Positions 34,766 through 43,510 of a DNA stretch of 64,000 bases are shown here, piece by piece (position 1 is the first letter of the stretch; each line of letters opens with the position of its first letter). The DNA is from Burkholderia sp. (GTDB lineage: Bacteria > Pseudomonadota > Gammaproteobacteria > Burkholderiales > Burkholderiaceae): positions 1 through 64,000 of the forward strand of contig JAIRVP010000014.1 of the NCBI GenBank assembly GCA_031253835.1, read 5' to 3'. Both the position numbers and the translations under genes were made by a program. A model generated the notes under the pieces. It saw only the letters and a program-made list of their open reading frames with translations, was not told where the DNA came from and did not search any database.

Positions 34766-35893
34766 CTAGAAAGATTCGTCGTCGAAGCGGGACGAAGCCG
34801 GCCGGCGCTTCATGTCCTTCAGCCAGTCGCGGACGTTGTCCGGATCGTCGAACTCGCGCAGCGCGACGGTCAGGTCGTGGTTGCTGCGCTGCATGCCCGC
34901 GATGTCGCGCGTGAGCATGCGCATCACGGTATCGGGTGCGACCTTGACCGACGACGCGATCCCGTAGGTCCGCCGGAAACCGGTCTCGACGTGCTCGATC
35001 TCCTGATCGAGTTCGCGAATCTGCTCTTCCAGGATGCCGTTGTAGCGTGTCAGCCGCGCTTCGCTCAGGCCGTCGATCGCGCGCCGGTCGATCTGTTCGA
35101 TTTCCAGTTGCAGCTCCAGCAGCTGCAGGAGATTGCCCTTCGCATACGCGTGGTTGACCCGCTGCATCAGCACGGTCTTGCGTTCCTGCTCCTGCGGGTC
35201 GGTTTCTCGATCGGGGTGCAGCGCGCTCGCGAGCTTGCGATAGACCTCGCGGATCGACTTGCTCGATTCGGCCTGCTCGGCTTCGCGTTTGGCCGCCGCA
35301 GCCGATTGCCGGGGCGCTTTCTTGCGCTTCGCACGCTGCGCCTCGCGGGCTTCGTGGGCGGCCATGTCGCGCGCGAACTGTTCGTCGAGTTCGGCTTGCA
35401 TGCGCTCGGCGAGTTCGTCGGGCGACAGCGCGTCGAGATCGTCCGCTGGTTCGGCGGCGGGCATCGGCTCCGGTGCCTGCTTCGTCGGCGCGCGATCGGC
35501 CGCCGTGTAGTCGTCGCCGCCGGAGGCGGCGTGCCGGTTGTAGATGATTTTCAACGTCGCGTCGTCGCTGACGTCGATCAAGTCGCGAGCCATACCCGCG
35601 ATCAACCCGGACAGCGTGCGCTGCTCGGCCTTGCTCAAGCCCTTCTGCAGGAAGGCGTCGTCGAGCAGGTTGAGCAAGCGGATCCGCAGCGCTGTCGACG
35701 CCTGTTCGAGCGGCAGCAGCCCGTCGACGAATTTCGTCTGGAAGGCCGGCATCACGGCGTCCCACGCACCAAGACGCTCGCGCCGCTTTTCGATCTGCTT
35801 GACGAGCGTATTGAACGTGTTCTGGGCTTTCGACAGGCTGGCTGTCTCGTGTCCGGGTGCGATGGCGACCGCGGCACCGCGACGTGCGGTCAT
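34766..35893 (-). CDS. J-domain protein (DnaJ-like co-chaperone)
   Basis: A protein of 375 residues. The middle holds a J-domain (about 222-275) with helix II (SIREVYRKLASALHPDRETD), including the HPD tripeptide that stimulates Hsp70. Coiled-coil-like charged segments flank it and there is no G/F or zinc-finger region. This makes it a type III J-protein that would target DnaK to a specific client. The N-terminal 120 residues are helical and unassigned. It is single, facing the hydrolase gene, and no dnaK is nearby. Confidence 0.8.
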   Translation of the reverse strand: MTARRGAAVAIAPGHETASLSKAQNTFNTLVKQIEKRRERLGAWDAVMPAFQTKFVDGLLPLEQASTALRIRLLNLLDDAFLQKGLSKAEQRTLSGLIAGMARDLIDVSDDATLKIIYNRHAASGGDDYTAADRAPTKQAPEPMPAAEPADDLDALSPDELAERMQAELDEQFARDMAAHEAREAQRAKRKKAPRQSAAAAKREAEQAESSKSIREVYRKLASALHPDRETDPQEQERKTVLMQRVNHAYAKGNLLQLLELQLEIEQIDRRAIDGLSEARLTRYNGILEEQIRELDQEIEHVETGFRRTYGIASSVKVAPDTVMRMLTRDIAGMQRSNHDLTVALREFDDPDNVRDWLKDMKRRPASSRFDDESF

Positions 35894-36002
35894 GATGAAG
35901 TTCCTCCGGCCGCGGCGGGACGCGCGGCAGGCCGGTATTCTAGCCGGACGGGCTGCGCGGCGGCCCGCAAGGGCGCTTTCCTCCGCAGCAACCGGCGGCG
36001 CG

Positions 36003-36326
36003 TTACTGCTTCACCGTCGCGACGGCCGGCACGCCCGACTCCATGCCCGGCGCGCCGTTCGACCCGTAGGCCGCTTCCGCGTTCTTGCGTTCGGCGAGGC
36101 GCTTGGCGGCCAGGCGTTCCTGCGCGGCGACGATGTCGCCCGGATAGTTCTCGCCGTCGGCGGCGATCGGCACGTAGCCGACCGATTCGAGGTCGAACAG
36201 CTCCTGGCGCACCTGGGCGCGCGTGAGCGTCGAGTGCGACGACTGCGCGTACGACGCGGACGGTGCGGCGAGGAGGGCGGTGGCGGTAGCGGCGACGGTG
36301 GCGATGGTGACGATGATGGATTTCAC
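36003..36326 (-). CDS. DUF4148 secreted small protein
   Basis: A protein of 107 residues starting at GTG 36326, supported by AGGAAAC just upstream. The signal peptide ends near SASYAQ. Mature motifs LTRAQVRQELFDLESVGY and NYPGDIVAAQERLA define DUF4148, a periplasmic family expanded in Burkholderia with no known function. The tail GAPGMESGVPAVATVKQ is disordered. Single gene with its own promoter region. Confidence 0.9.
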   Translation of the reverse strand: MKSIIVTIATVAATATALLAAPSASYAQSSHSTLTRAQVRQELFDLESVGYVPIAADGENYPGDIVAAQERLAAKRLAERKNAEAAYGSNGAPGMESGVPAVATVKQ

Positions 36327-36485
36327 GGTTTCCTCAGACGGTTTAGTTACGGTCCGGCACGCGTTTGCCTGGCTGAACCGACGACACAAGTTTAGGAATC
36401 CGCGCCGCCCGGATAAATGGAGAATCCGGTCCAGCAGTGTTACAGAACGAGCAAGAGTGAGCCGGGCGACACCGTTGCGCCAGTC

Positions 36486-38864
36486 TCAGAACAGCTGACC
36501 CTGCCCCGAGATCACGCGCTCGAAATCGTCGCGCAGGAACGGCAGGATCGCATCGGCGACGGGCTGCAGCTGGCGGCTCAGGTAGAACGCATAGTCGATC
36601 GGCGAGCGCATCGTTTCGAGCGGCTCGGGGCCGGCCGTCGTCATCACGTAGCTGATCCAGCCGCCGCGCTGATACTGCAGCGGCCGGCCCTGCGCGAGGT
36701 TGAACTCGTCGGCGATCCGCGCCGCGCGCACGTGCGGCGGCACGTTGCGTTCGTATTCGCGCAGCGGCCGGCGCACGCGCTTGCGGTAGACGAGCTGATC
36801 GTCGAATTCGCCGGCCAGCGTGCGCTGCACGTAATCGCGAATGAAATCCTGGTACGGCTCGCGCCGGAACACGCGCCGGTACAGCTCGCGCTGGAACTGC
36901 TGCGCGAGCGGCGTCCAGTCGGTGCGCACCGTCTCGAGCCCCTTGAACACGAGATCCTCGCCGCCGCCGGCCGCGGCCGCGAGCCCCGCATAGCGCTTCT
37001 TGCTGCCTTCTTCCGCGCCGCGCACGGTCGGCATCAGGAAGCGGCGGTAGTGCCGCTCGTACTGCAGCTCCAGCGCGCTGTCGAGCCCGAAGTGGTCGCG
37101 CAGGTGTGCGTGCCACCAGCGGTTCACGTGCTCGACGAGCGCGCGGCCCTTGGCGCCGGCTTCGTCGTCGTCGTGCGCGCGGCCGAGCCACACGAACGTC
37201 GAATCGGTATCGCCGTAGATCACGTCGTAACCCTGGGCTTCGATCAGCTCGCGCGTGCGGTGCATGATCTCGTGGCCGCGCATCGTGATCGACGACGCGA
37301 GGCGCGGGTCGAAGAAGCGGCAGCCCGTCGAGCCGAGCACGCCGTAGAACGAATTCATGATGATCTTCAGCGCCTGCGACAGCGGCGCGTTGCGCTGCCG
37401 CTTCGCGTCGTCGCGGCCTTCCCACACGCGGCGCACGACATCGGGCAGGCAGTGCGCGGTGCGCGAGAAGCGCGCGCCGAGGAAGCCGGGCACCGAGGCG
37501 TCGTCGCCGGGGTTCGCGAGCCCTTCGATCAGGCCGACCGGATCGATCAGGAACGTGCGGATGATCGACGGATAGAGGCTCTTGTAGTCGAACACCAGCA
37601 CCGAGTCGTACAGCCCGGGGCGCGAATCCATCACGAAGCCGCCGGGGCTGTTCTGTCCCGTCACGTCGCCGAGGTTCGGCGCGACATAGCCGAGCCGGTG
37701 CATGCGCGGCAGGTACAGGTGCGTGAACGCCGCGACCGAGCCGCCGGTGCGATCGGCCGCGAGGCCCGTGACGCTCGCGCGTTCGAGCGCGAAGGACAGC
37801 AGGTCGGCCTTGTCGAAGATGCGCGTGACGAGCTCGCAGTCCTTCAGGTTGTAGCGCGCGAGCGCCGGCTTGTCGTGATCGAAGCGGCGCTGGATCTCGT
37901 CCATCCGCTGGTACGGGTTGTCGATCGACTTGCCTTCGCCGAGCAGCGCCTGCGACACGTATTCGAGGCTGAACGACGGGAACGTCCACGTCGCGGATTT
38001 CAGCATGTCGATGCCGTCGAGGATCAGCCGGCCGGCCGCGCCCGCGAAGAAGTGGTCGGGCTGCTGGCCGTGCGCGCGCCAGTCGAGCACGCTGCCGCCG
38101 CGGCCGAGCTTCAGCGGGATACCGTATTGCTCCGAATGCGCATGCAGGATGCGCAGGTCGAACTGCACGAGGTTCCAGCCGATTACAGCGTCGGGATCGT
38201 GTTTGTCGAACCACTCGTTGAGCCGCGCGAGCATCGCGGGCCGGCTGTCGCAGTAGTCGAGGTCGAAGTCGAGGGCGCCTGCGTCGCTGCTCGCGTCGCC
38301 GTTCGGCGGGCCGAGCATGTAGACCTGCCGTTGCCCGCAGCCTTCGAGCGCGATCGAATACAGTTCGCCATGGACGCTGGTTTCGATGTCGAGCGACACG
38401 CAGCGCAGCGTCGGGCGATAGCCGTCGGCGGGCTTCAGCTCGCCGACGGTCAGCGTGCCGTCGCGGCCGGGCTGGCCGCGAAACTGCACGGCGGCCGTGA
38501 TGAAGCGCTCCATCGCGTAGCGGTCGGGCGGCTGCACGTCGGCTTCGTAGACGTCGACGCCGGCGGCGGCCAGGCGCTTCTGGAGCCCGGACAGGTGGCG
38601 GTAGCGCTTGCAATAGAGGCCGACGACGGGGCGCTGCCGGAAGTCGCGCAGCGCGAGCGGGCGCAACTCGGCCTCGCGCTCGCCGGCCAGTGCGCGTTCG
38701 GCGAGCGCCTGCTGTTCGGCCGGAATGAACGCGACGGCATCCTGCGGGCGCAAGCGCACGCGGCGCGGACCGTGTTCGGTTGCCAGCCAGAACTCGATCT
38801 CGATGCCGGATGCGGTGTCCCGCCAATGGCGGGTGAGGATGAAACCCTGCTCGAACGCCGTCAA
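36486..38864 (-). CDS. polB: DNA polymerase II (family B)
   Basis: A protein of 792 residues, as expected for PolB. The N-terminal exonuclease domain contains the ExoI motif SLDIETS (about 160) and ExoII region IGWNLVQFDLRIL. Polymerase motif A reads DYKSLYPSI (about 430), motif B KIIMNSFYGVLGS (about 500) and motif C YGDTDS (about 553), so catalytic aspartates are present. It performs translesion or restart synthesis. In enterobacteria it is LexA-controlled, but no CTGT-N8-ACAG box is visible in the 139 bp upstream. Single gene. Confidence 0.94.
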   Translation of the reverse strand: MTAFEQGFILTRHWRDTASGIEIEFWLATEHGPRRVRLRPQDAVAFIPAEQQALAERALAGEREAELRPLALRDFRQRPVVGLYCKRYRHLSGLQKRLAAAGVDVYEADVQPPDRYAMERFITAAVQFRGQPGRDGTLTVGELKPADGYRPTLRCVSLDIETSVHGELYSIALEGCGQRQVYMLGPPNGDASSDAGALDFDLDYCDSRPAMLARLNEWFDKHDPDAVIGWNLVQFDLRILHAHSEQYGIPLKLGRGGSVLDWRAHGQQPDHFFAGAAGRLILDGIDMLKSATWTFPSFSLEYVSQALLGEGKSIDNPYQRMDEIQRRFDHDKPALARYNLKDCELVTRIFDKADLLSFALERASVTGLAADRTGGSVAAFTHLYLPRMHRLGYVAPNLGDVTGQNSPGGFVMDSRPGLYDSVLVFDYKSLYPSIIRTFLIDPVGLIEGLANPGDDASVPGFLGARFSRTAHCLPDVVRRVWEGRDDAKRQRNAPLSQALKIIMNSFYGVLGSTGCRFFDPRLASSITMRGHEIMHRTRELIEAQGYDVIYGDTDSTFVWLGRAHDDDEAGAKGRALVEHVNRWWHAHLRDHFGLDSALELQYERHYRRFLMPTVRGAEEGSKKRYAGLAAAAGGGEDLVFKGLETVRTDWTPLAQQFQRELYRRVFRREPYQDFIRDYVQRTLAGEFDDQLVYRKRVRRPLREYERNVPPHVRAARIADEFNLAQGRPLQYQRGGWISYVMTTAGPEPLETMRSPIDYAFYLSRQLQPVADAILPFLRDDFERVISGQGQLF

Positions 38865-38965
38865 AACGCTTGCTCGTCGTGGATGCCTAGGCGGCGGATT
38901 TTAGCGCTTGGGCGGGGGCTGTGCCGGCGCAACCGCAGATGAAAAGGGGGCGGAGCGGCGCCGAA

Positions 38966-38987
38966 TTATTGACTGATCTGTCCATAA
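38966..38987. promoter_or_regulatory. TetR operator, copy 1
   Basis: TTATTGACTGAT then CTGTCCATAA. It is an imperfect palindrome centred on GACTGATCTGTC and ends 16 bp before the tetR start. It differs from the copy at 39645-39666 at only two positions. Confidence 0.75.
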
Positions 38988-39003
38988 CGCCTATTCTGCC
39001 GCC

Positions 39004-39588
39004 ATGGTGAGACCACGTGAATTCGATCGGGACGACGCACTGGAGCGCGCGCTGCGCGTGTTCTGGGAGAAGGGCTATGCCGCGACGTCCACCGACGACC
39101 TGCTGAGCGCGATGCAGATCGGCAGGCAGAGCCTCTATAACGCGTTCGGCGACAAGCGCAAGCTGTACGTCGAAGCGCTCGAACGCTATCAGTCGGAGAG
39201 CGTGTCGGGCCACGTCGCGCGCCTGACGGCGCCAGCGTCCGCGCTCGCGGGCATCGAGGCGCTGCTGCTCGGCGTGATCGCCGTCAACGCGACGGAACGT
39301 GGGCTCGGTTGCATGGGGGTCAATGCGATCTGCGAGTTCGGTGCAGCCGATCCCGAACTGGCCGGCTTGCGTGAGAAGGCCGGCGCGATGCTGCACCGGC
39401 AGGTCGTCGCCCGCATCCGCGAAGGGCAGGACGCGGGCGAGATCGACAGGACGCTCGATGCGCGCGAGGCCGCGAGTTTCGTCCTGACGACGATGCAGGG
39501 CATCCAGCTCGGTGCGCGCGCCGGCTCGAAGTCGCAGGCGTTGCGCGCCACCGCCGGATTTGCGGCCGACCGGCTCAGAGCGCACTGA
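39004..39588 (+). CDS. TetR-family regulator
   Basis: A protein of 194 residues. The N-terminal HTH reads ALRVFWEKGYAATSTDDLL and IGRQSLYNAFGDKRKLYVEA, typical of the TetR subgroup with YNAFGDK in the recognition helix. The C-terminal ligand domain is similar to AcrR-type regulators of reductases. Near-identical palindromes precede both this gene and the following SDR gene, so it most likely represses itself and that gene. An intrinsic terminator separates the two. Confidence 0.92.
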   Translation: MVRPREFDRDDALERALRVFWEKGYAATSTDDLLSAMQIGRQSLYNAFGDKRKLYVEALERYQSESVSGHVARLTAPASALAGIEALLLGVIAVNATERGLGCMGVNAICEFGAADPELAGLREKAGAMLHRQVVARIREGQDAGEIDRTLDAREAASFVLTTMQGIQLGARAGSKSQALRATAGFAADRLRAH

Positions 39589-39611
39589 TACCGATACAGG
39601 CAGGGCAGCGC

Positions 39612-39636
39612 GCCGGCATGACAGCCGGCGTTTTTT
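39612..39636 (+). terminator. Rho-independent terminator after tetR
   Basis: GCCGGC (39612-39617), a 6-nt loop and GCCGGC (39624-39629) followed by GTTTTTT. It lies 23 bp after the tetR stop and isolates it from the SDR gene, which has its own operator. Confidence 0.8.
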
Positions 39637-39644
39637 GCGGCGAG

Positions 39645-39666
39645 TTATTGACTGATTAGTCCATAA
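39645..39666. promoter_or_regulatory. TetR operator, copy 2
   Basis: TTATTGACTGAT then TAGTCCATAA: a nearly perfect palindrome with GACT-GATT-AGTC core, ending 11 bp before the SDR start. It overlaps the expected promoter, fitting repression of the SDR gene. Confidence 0.8.
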
Positions 39667-39677
39667 AGGAGCGAATC

Positions 39678-40418
39678 ATGACAGGCATTTCCAGCGGCGC
39701 GCGTCGGGCCGCGATCGTATTGGGTGGCTCGCGCGGGATCGGCGCGGCCATCGTCCGGCGGCTTGCGGCCGACGGCGTGGATGTTGCATTCACCTATGTT
39801 TCGGCGCCGGAGCGCGCGCAGGAGACCGCGACCGCGATCGAGGCGCGCGGCCGCGCCGCGCTCGCCATTCGCGCCGACAGCGCGGACGCAGACGCGATCC
39901 GGCAGGCCGTCGCGCAAGCCGTCGAGCGGTTCGGGCGGCTCGACGTCGTCGTGGTCAACGCGGGCATCCTGAGGCTTGGCGAGGTGGCCGACGTGAGCGT
40001 CGACGATCTCGACCGGATGCTGGCCGTCAACGTACGAGGCGTATTCCTGGCCATCCAGGCCGGCGCCGCGCATCTCGTGCGAGGCGGGCGCATTGTCACG
40101 ATCGGCAGCAATACGGCCGTGCGTAGCGGGCATCCGGGTTCGAGCGTCTATTCGATGACGAAGGCTGCGGTGGCCGTGATGGTCAAGGGCATCGCCGTCG
40201 ACCTTGCACCGCGCGGGATCACGGTCAACAACGTGCAGCCGGGGCCTGTCGAGACCGACATGACGGCCGATCATCTCGATCGGATCCGTCCGCTGATTCC
40301 GCTGCAGCGGGCCGGTCGCGCAGACGAGATCGCATCGCTGGTGTCGTGGCTCGCAAGCGCCGAATCGGGCTACATGACGGGCTCGAGCCTGACGATCGAT
40401 GGCGGGATGGCGCTGTAG
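39678..40418 (+). CDS. SDR oxidoreductase (FabG-like)
   Basis: A protein of 246 residues, classical SDR: nucleotide motif GGSRGIG at 16-22, VVNAG at about 92, catalytic Tyr/Lys in YSMTKAAVAVMVKG and closing TIDGGMAL. The variant Gly (LGGSRGIG) and QPGPVETDM are frequent in TetR-linked, xenobiotic-inducible SDRs. Substrate unknown. It is controlled by the upstream palindrome and the adjacent TetR protein. Confidence 0.9.
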   Translation: MTGISSGARRAAIVLGGSRGIGAAIVRRLAADGVDVAFTYVSAPERAQETATAIEARGRAALAIRADSADADAIRQAVAQAVERFGRLDVVVVNAGILRLGEVADVSVDDLDRMLAVNVRGVFLAIQAGAAHLVRGGRIVTIGSNTAVRSGHPGSSVYSMTKAAVAVMVKGIAVDLAPRGITVNNVQPGPVETDMTADHLDRIRPLIPLQRAGRADEIASLVSWLASAESGYMTGSSLTIDGGMAL

Positions 40419-40603
40419 CGCGCAGTGCGGGAAGCCGGGCGACAGTGCATCAGGCGGATGGTGCGGGCGTCGCTTGCGTCGGTGTTGCTGCTGGCTTATG
40501 GGGTGCTGCGCGTGCTGGGCGACGTGCTCGGGATAGCCGGTTTGATGTCCGATCAGGATCAGCATCTGCTGCCGATCCGAAACGACACGATGTCAGGAAC
40601 GAA

Positions 40604-41593
40604 TCAAGCCGATGACAAGCGACGCAGCGTTTCGAGCTCGGCGGATGGCGGCTGCTGGCAGGCGCCATGGCCCATCGACTGTAGCCTGGGCATCATGCCG
40701 ACGACGAAGTCGATGAACGCTCTGACCTTGGCCGGAACGTGGTTCCGACTAGGGTAGTAGACGTAAAGAGGGAATGTCTCGTCGCACCAGTCCGTCAGAA
40801 TCGGCTCCAGTGTGCCGGCACGCAGGTGCGCGTCGATGCCGAGGTCGATCACCTGAGCGATCCCGAAGCCGGCAACGCACGCGCCGATTTTGGTTCCCGC
40901 ATCCGTGACGGTCAGGGTGCCGCTCACGGCCACTTTCACCTTCTCGTCGTCACGCCAGAACTCCCAGTCGAAGGGCCTGCCGGTGGCCGGGTCGATGGCC
41001 TGGATGCATTCGTGGCCATCGTCGACCAGATCCTGCGGCGACTGCGGCCGGCCGCGTTGCTCCAGGTAGGACGGCGCGGCCACAGTCAGCACCCGCGGAC
41101 TGTACAGCCTGCGACAGACCAGGGTTGAAATGGATGGCGGTCCAAAACGGATGGCGAGATCGAATCCGTCGCTGACCAGGTCAGAGAGGTCGTTCCGGGT
41201 CTCCAGCTTCAGGTGAAGCGCGGGGTGATCCTTCATGAACTGGGCCAGCTCCGGCGCCAGCACGAGGCGGGCGAACACGGCATCGCACGCCACACGGAGC
41301 GTTCCGTTGACGACCGAGGTCTGGCCGGAGGCGTCGACGGTCGCCGCTTCGATCCCCTCGAGTAGCGGCAGCACCTTCGATAGCAACGCATGGCCCGCGT
41401 CCGTCACTTCGACGTGGCGGCTGGTGCGATGCACGAGCTTTGCGCGCAGGCGGTCCTCCAGTCGCTGGATGGCGCGACTGACCGCGGGCTGGGTCTTGCC
41501 CAGGCGAGCGGCGGCACGACCGAAGCTCCCGGATTCGGCCAGGGCTGCCAGGACGAGCAAGCCGCTGACGAGTCCTCCATCGAGGTCTTCCAT
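40604..41593 (-). CDS. LysR-family regulator in lower-GC segment
   Basis: A protein of 329 residues. The HTH reads GSFGRAAARLGKTQPAVSRA and the effector domain starts around 95 (VNGTLRVACDAVFARLVLAP). It belongs to the broad CrgA/DsdC-like group. Divergent from the small NTF2-like gene with 103 bp between starts, which is its most likely target. Its base composition looks less GC-biased than its neighbours, suggesting acquisition. ATG 41593 is preferred; AGGAACA lies upstream. Confidence 0.88.
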   Translation of the reverse strand: MEDLDGGLVSGLLVLAALAESGSFGRAAARLGKTQPAVSRAIQRLEDRLRAKLVHRTSRHVEVTDAGHALLSKVLPLLEGIEAATVDASGQTSVVNGTLRVACDAVFARLVLAPELAQFMKDHPALHLKLETRNDLSDLVSDGFDLAIRFGPPSISTLVCRRLYSPRVLTVAAPSYLEQRGRPQSPQDLVDDGHECIQAIDPATGRPFDWEFWRDDEKVKVAVSGTLTVTDAGTKIGACVAGFGIAQVIDLGIDAHLRAGTLEPILTDWCDETFPLYVYYPSRNHVPAKVRAFIDFVVGMMPRLQSMGHGACQQPPSAELETLRRLSSA

Positions 41594-41696
41594 GATCCAT
41601 GTGTTCCTGTAATGGCAGCGATAACCGGGTCGCCGTAGCCGAGGGCGGCGAGGATCGCCCACTATACGAGCCGTTCACTACCGAGGAAAGCCAGCC

Positions 41697-42071
41697 ATGA
41701 CCCAGACCCAGGCCGTCGTCGCGTTGATCGACGACTACTTCAATTTGGCGTATGAGCCGAAGAGCCGTGACTTCGACACGGTGTTTCACCCGAGCTGCGT
41801 GATTCAGTGGCTGGATGAAGGCCGGTTGCGCACCCTGTCGTCGCAGGAGTATGCGGCGCTCATCAACGGAAGGCCGAGTCCTCGATCGACCGGTGCGCCC
41901 AGGGACGAGGCGATCCTCTCGATGGCGCATGTCTCGGACGGCCTTTCAACGGCGACAGTGCGGGTGCGGATCGGCAACAGGCTGTTCAACGATCACTTCG
42001 TCATCCATAAGGAAGCGGGCAACTGGCGGATAGCGACCAAGGCGTCCGCCATCGTAAGTACGTTCGACTGA
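41697..42071 (+). CDS. NTF2-like (SnoaL/lumazine-binding type) small protein
   Basis: A protein of 124 residues with the NTF2-like cone fold: AVVALIDDYFNLAYEPKSRD helix region, strand with VIQWLDEGRL and terminal FVIHKEAGNWRIATKAS. Such proteins act as small isomerases, hydrolases or binding proteins; no catalytic residues can be assigned here. Divergent from a LysR regulator that probably controls it. Slightly AT-richer than the flanks, as part of a possible insert. Confidence 0.83.
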   Translation: MTQTQAVVALIDDYFNLAYEPKSRDFDTVFHPSCVIQWLDEGRLRTLSSQEYAALINGRPSPRSTGAPRDEAILSMAHVSDGLSTATVRVRIGNRLFNDHFVIHKEAGNWRIATKASAIVSTFD

Positions 42072-42110
42072 AGTGCAGCGCTGCAGAATGCGCGCAAGCA
42101 CCGGTGAACG

Positions 42111-42147
42111 AAAAACCCGGGGAATCATCGATTTTCCCGGGGTTTTT
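42111..42147 (+). terminator. Terminator after the NTF2-like gene
   Basis: AAAAACCCGGGGAA and TTTTCCCGGGGTTTTT form a near-perfect stem with a slipped C/G register around an 8-nt loop, and T-rich flanks on both sides. It lies 40 bp after the NTF2-like stop and could act in both directions, also shielding the kdgT gene that converges on it. Confidence 0.65.
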
Positions 42148-42177
42148 ATGCCATCGAACATTGATGGACTTGAAGTC

Positions 42178-42210
42178 GGTGCCGGGGACCGGACTCGAAC
42201 CGGTCCCCCC
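42178..42210 (-). other. tRNA 3'-end-like remnant (T-arm plus acceptor)
   Basis: On the minus strand ACCGG-TTCGAGT-CCGGT (42204-42188) is a perfect T-arm with a canonical T-loop, followed by CCCCGGC and ACC-G (42187-42177), exactly the acceptor 3' strand of a Leu/Ser-type tRNA except CCG for CCA. No matching GCCGGGG 5' half, D-arm or anticodon arm is found, because the kdgT stop codon abuts it. It looks like an integration scar (att-type) or duplicated tRNA end. Confidence 0.5.
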
Positions 42211-43230
42211 TCAAACATGCCCCTCATGCTCGATAGCACCACCGTGCCCCGCCCGTGCCGCGACCCTCACCGGCCCCCCTGACAACTTCGCCGCCCGCTT
42301 CGCCCACATCGCCGTCAAAATCGGCACGAGAATCGCCGTCACGAGGCAAGCGGTCGCGACGATCGCCGTCGCCGCCGGCACCATCGGTTTGAACTTCGGA
42401 ATCATCTCGCCGATGATCGCCGGGTTCGCGACCGCGGCGCCGGCCGTCGACGACGCGGCAAGCCCGGCGGTCCCGTTGCCGCCGCCCAGCAGCTTGTCCG
42501 CCAGGATCAGCGGCACACCCGTCACGACGATCACCGCGAGCCCGAGCGCGATGCCCGGCAGCCCGCTCTTCGCGATCACGTTCAGATCGATGCCGTTGCC
42601 GAGCGCGAAGCCGAAGAACGGGATCAGCGGATGCACGCAGCGTCCGAACAGCTCGCGCAGGTCTTCATCGAGGTTGCCGAGCGTGAAGCCGACCAGGAAC
42701 GGCAGCACCGCGCCGACGAACAGCCGCGTCTCGAACACCGCGACACCGGCCGCGCCGAGGATCAGCATGCTGACGAGCGGCCCCGATTCGATCGACATCA
42801 GCACGAACGCGCCGGCTTCTTCCTTGCTGCCGTACTGCTGCATCACGGCCGCATAGAGGCCGCCGTTGGTCATGTCCATCGACGTCGTGATCGCGAGCAG
42901 CGACAGGCCCGCGAACAGGCCCGTGCGGATGCCGTCGTCGGGGATGAACTGTGCGGCGATCACGGTCGCGAGCCACGCGACCACGATCTTCGTCGCGAGC
43001 AGCGTGCCCGACTTGCGCAGCACGACACCGGTCGCGCGCAGGTTGATCGTCGCGCCCATGCAGAAGAACCAGACGGCGAGGATCGGCACCGTGCCCGCGA
43101 TCAGGCCGTTGGTGAACGAGCCGAAGTACTTCCCGGCGTTCGGCGCGAACGTGTGCACGCACGCGCCGAGCAGCATCGGGACCAGCATGAGCCCGCCTGG
43201 AATGCGGTCGATGGCCTGTTTCAGCTTCAC
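42211..43230 (-). CDS. kdgT: 2-keto-3-deoxygluconate permease
   Basis: A protein of 339 residues with about ten membrane helices. The family start [35 protein letters not shown] and [15 protein letters not shown] identify KdgT, a proton symporter for 2-keto-3-deoxygluconate. The last 20 residues ([17 protein letters not shown]) look unlike the rest and run into the tRNA-like remnant. Divergent from kduI-kduD-kdgR, with a probable KdgR operator in between. Confidence 0.93.
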   Translation of the reverse strand: MKLKQAIDRIPGGLMLVPMLLGACVHTFAPNAGKYFGSFTNGLIAGTVPILAVWFFCMGATINLRATGVVLRKSGTLLATKIVVAWLATVIAAQFIPDDGIRTGLFAGLSLLAITTSMDMTNGGLYAAVMQQYGSKEEAGAFVLMSIESGPLVSMLILGAAGVAVFETRLFVGAVLPFLVGFTLGNLDEDLRELFGRCVHPLIPFFGFALGNGIDLNVIAKSGLPGIALGLAVIVVTGVPLILADKLLGGGNGTAGLAASSTAGAAVANPAIIGEMIPKFKPMVPAATAIVATACLVTAILVPILTAMWAKRAAKLSGGPVRVAARAGHGGAIEHEGHV

Positions 43231-43299
43231 GTCTCCTCCGTGGACGTCGATGCGTCCCGTTGTCGAATGATGTCTGCTGACTGACTATAGAACATGATT

Positions 43300-43314
43300 C
43301 GGAACGGTGGTCCG
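43300..43314. promoter_or_regulatory. Candidate KdgR (IclR-type) operator
   Basis: CGGAACGGTGGTCCG is a palindrome of form CGGANC-N3-GNTCCG in the 280-bp divergent region between kdgT and kduI, close to the kdgT side. IclR-family sites often have this GGAAC/GTTCC shape. KdgR is encoded three genes downstream. Confidence 0.5.
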
Positions 43315-43510
43315 TTTTTACTGAATGGAGGGTTAGTCGTATACCCGTACCGGCATAAATTGCTGATAAATATGGGAAATTAACGACGGCGTTGCGGCGC
43401 TCTGATTTCGGATCGACGTTCCGTATTCGTGGAATCTGTGCTTCAATTCATCGTATGACCACCGTCGGCACGGGTGCCGGCGGCGGTTTCATTCCCTACG
43501 GAGAACCGGC

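Noticed and set aside
38865..39003. LexA/SOS box upstream of polB
   Set aside because: No CTGT-N8-ACAG match; the nearest CTGT has no partner at the right spacing.
40425..40757. Plus-strand 110-codon frame after the SDR gene with a hydrophobic stretch
   Set aside because: It runs into the 3' end of the convergent LysR gene, has no Shine-Dalgarno sequence and no codon bias.
42178..42270. A complete functional tRNA gene
   Set aside because: Only T-arm and 3' acceptor are present; the 5' half and anticodon arm cannot be found and the end reads CCG.
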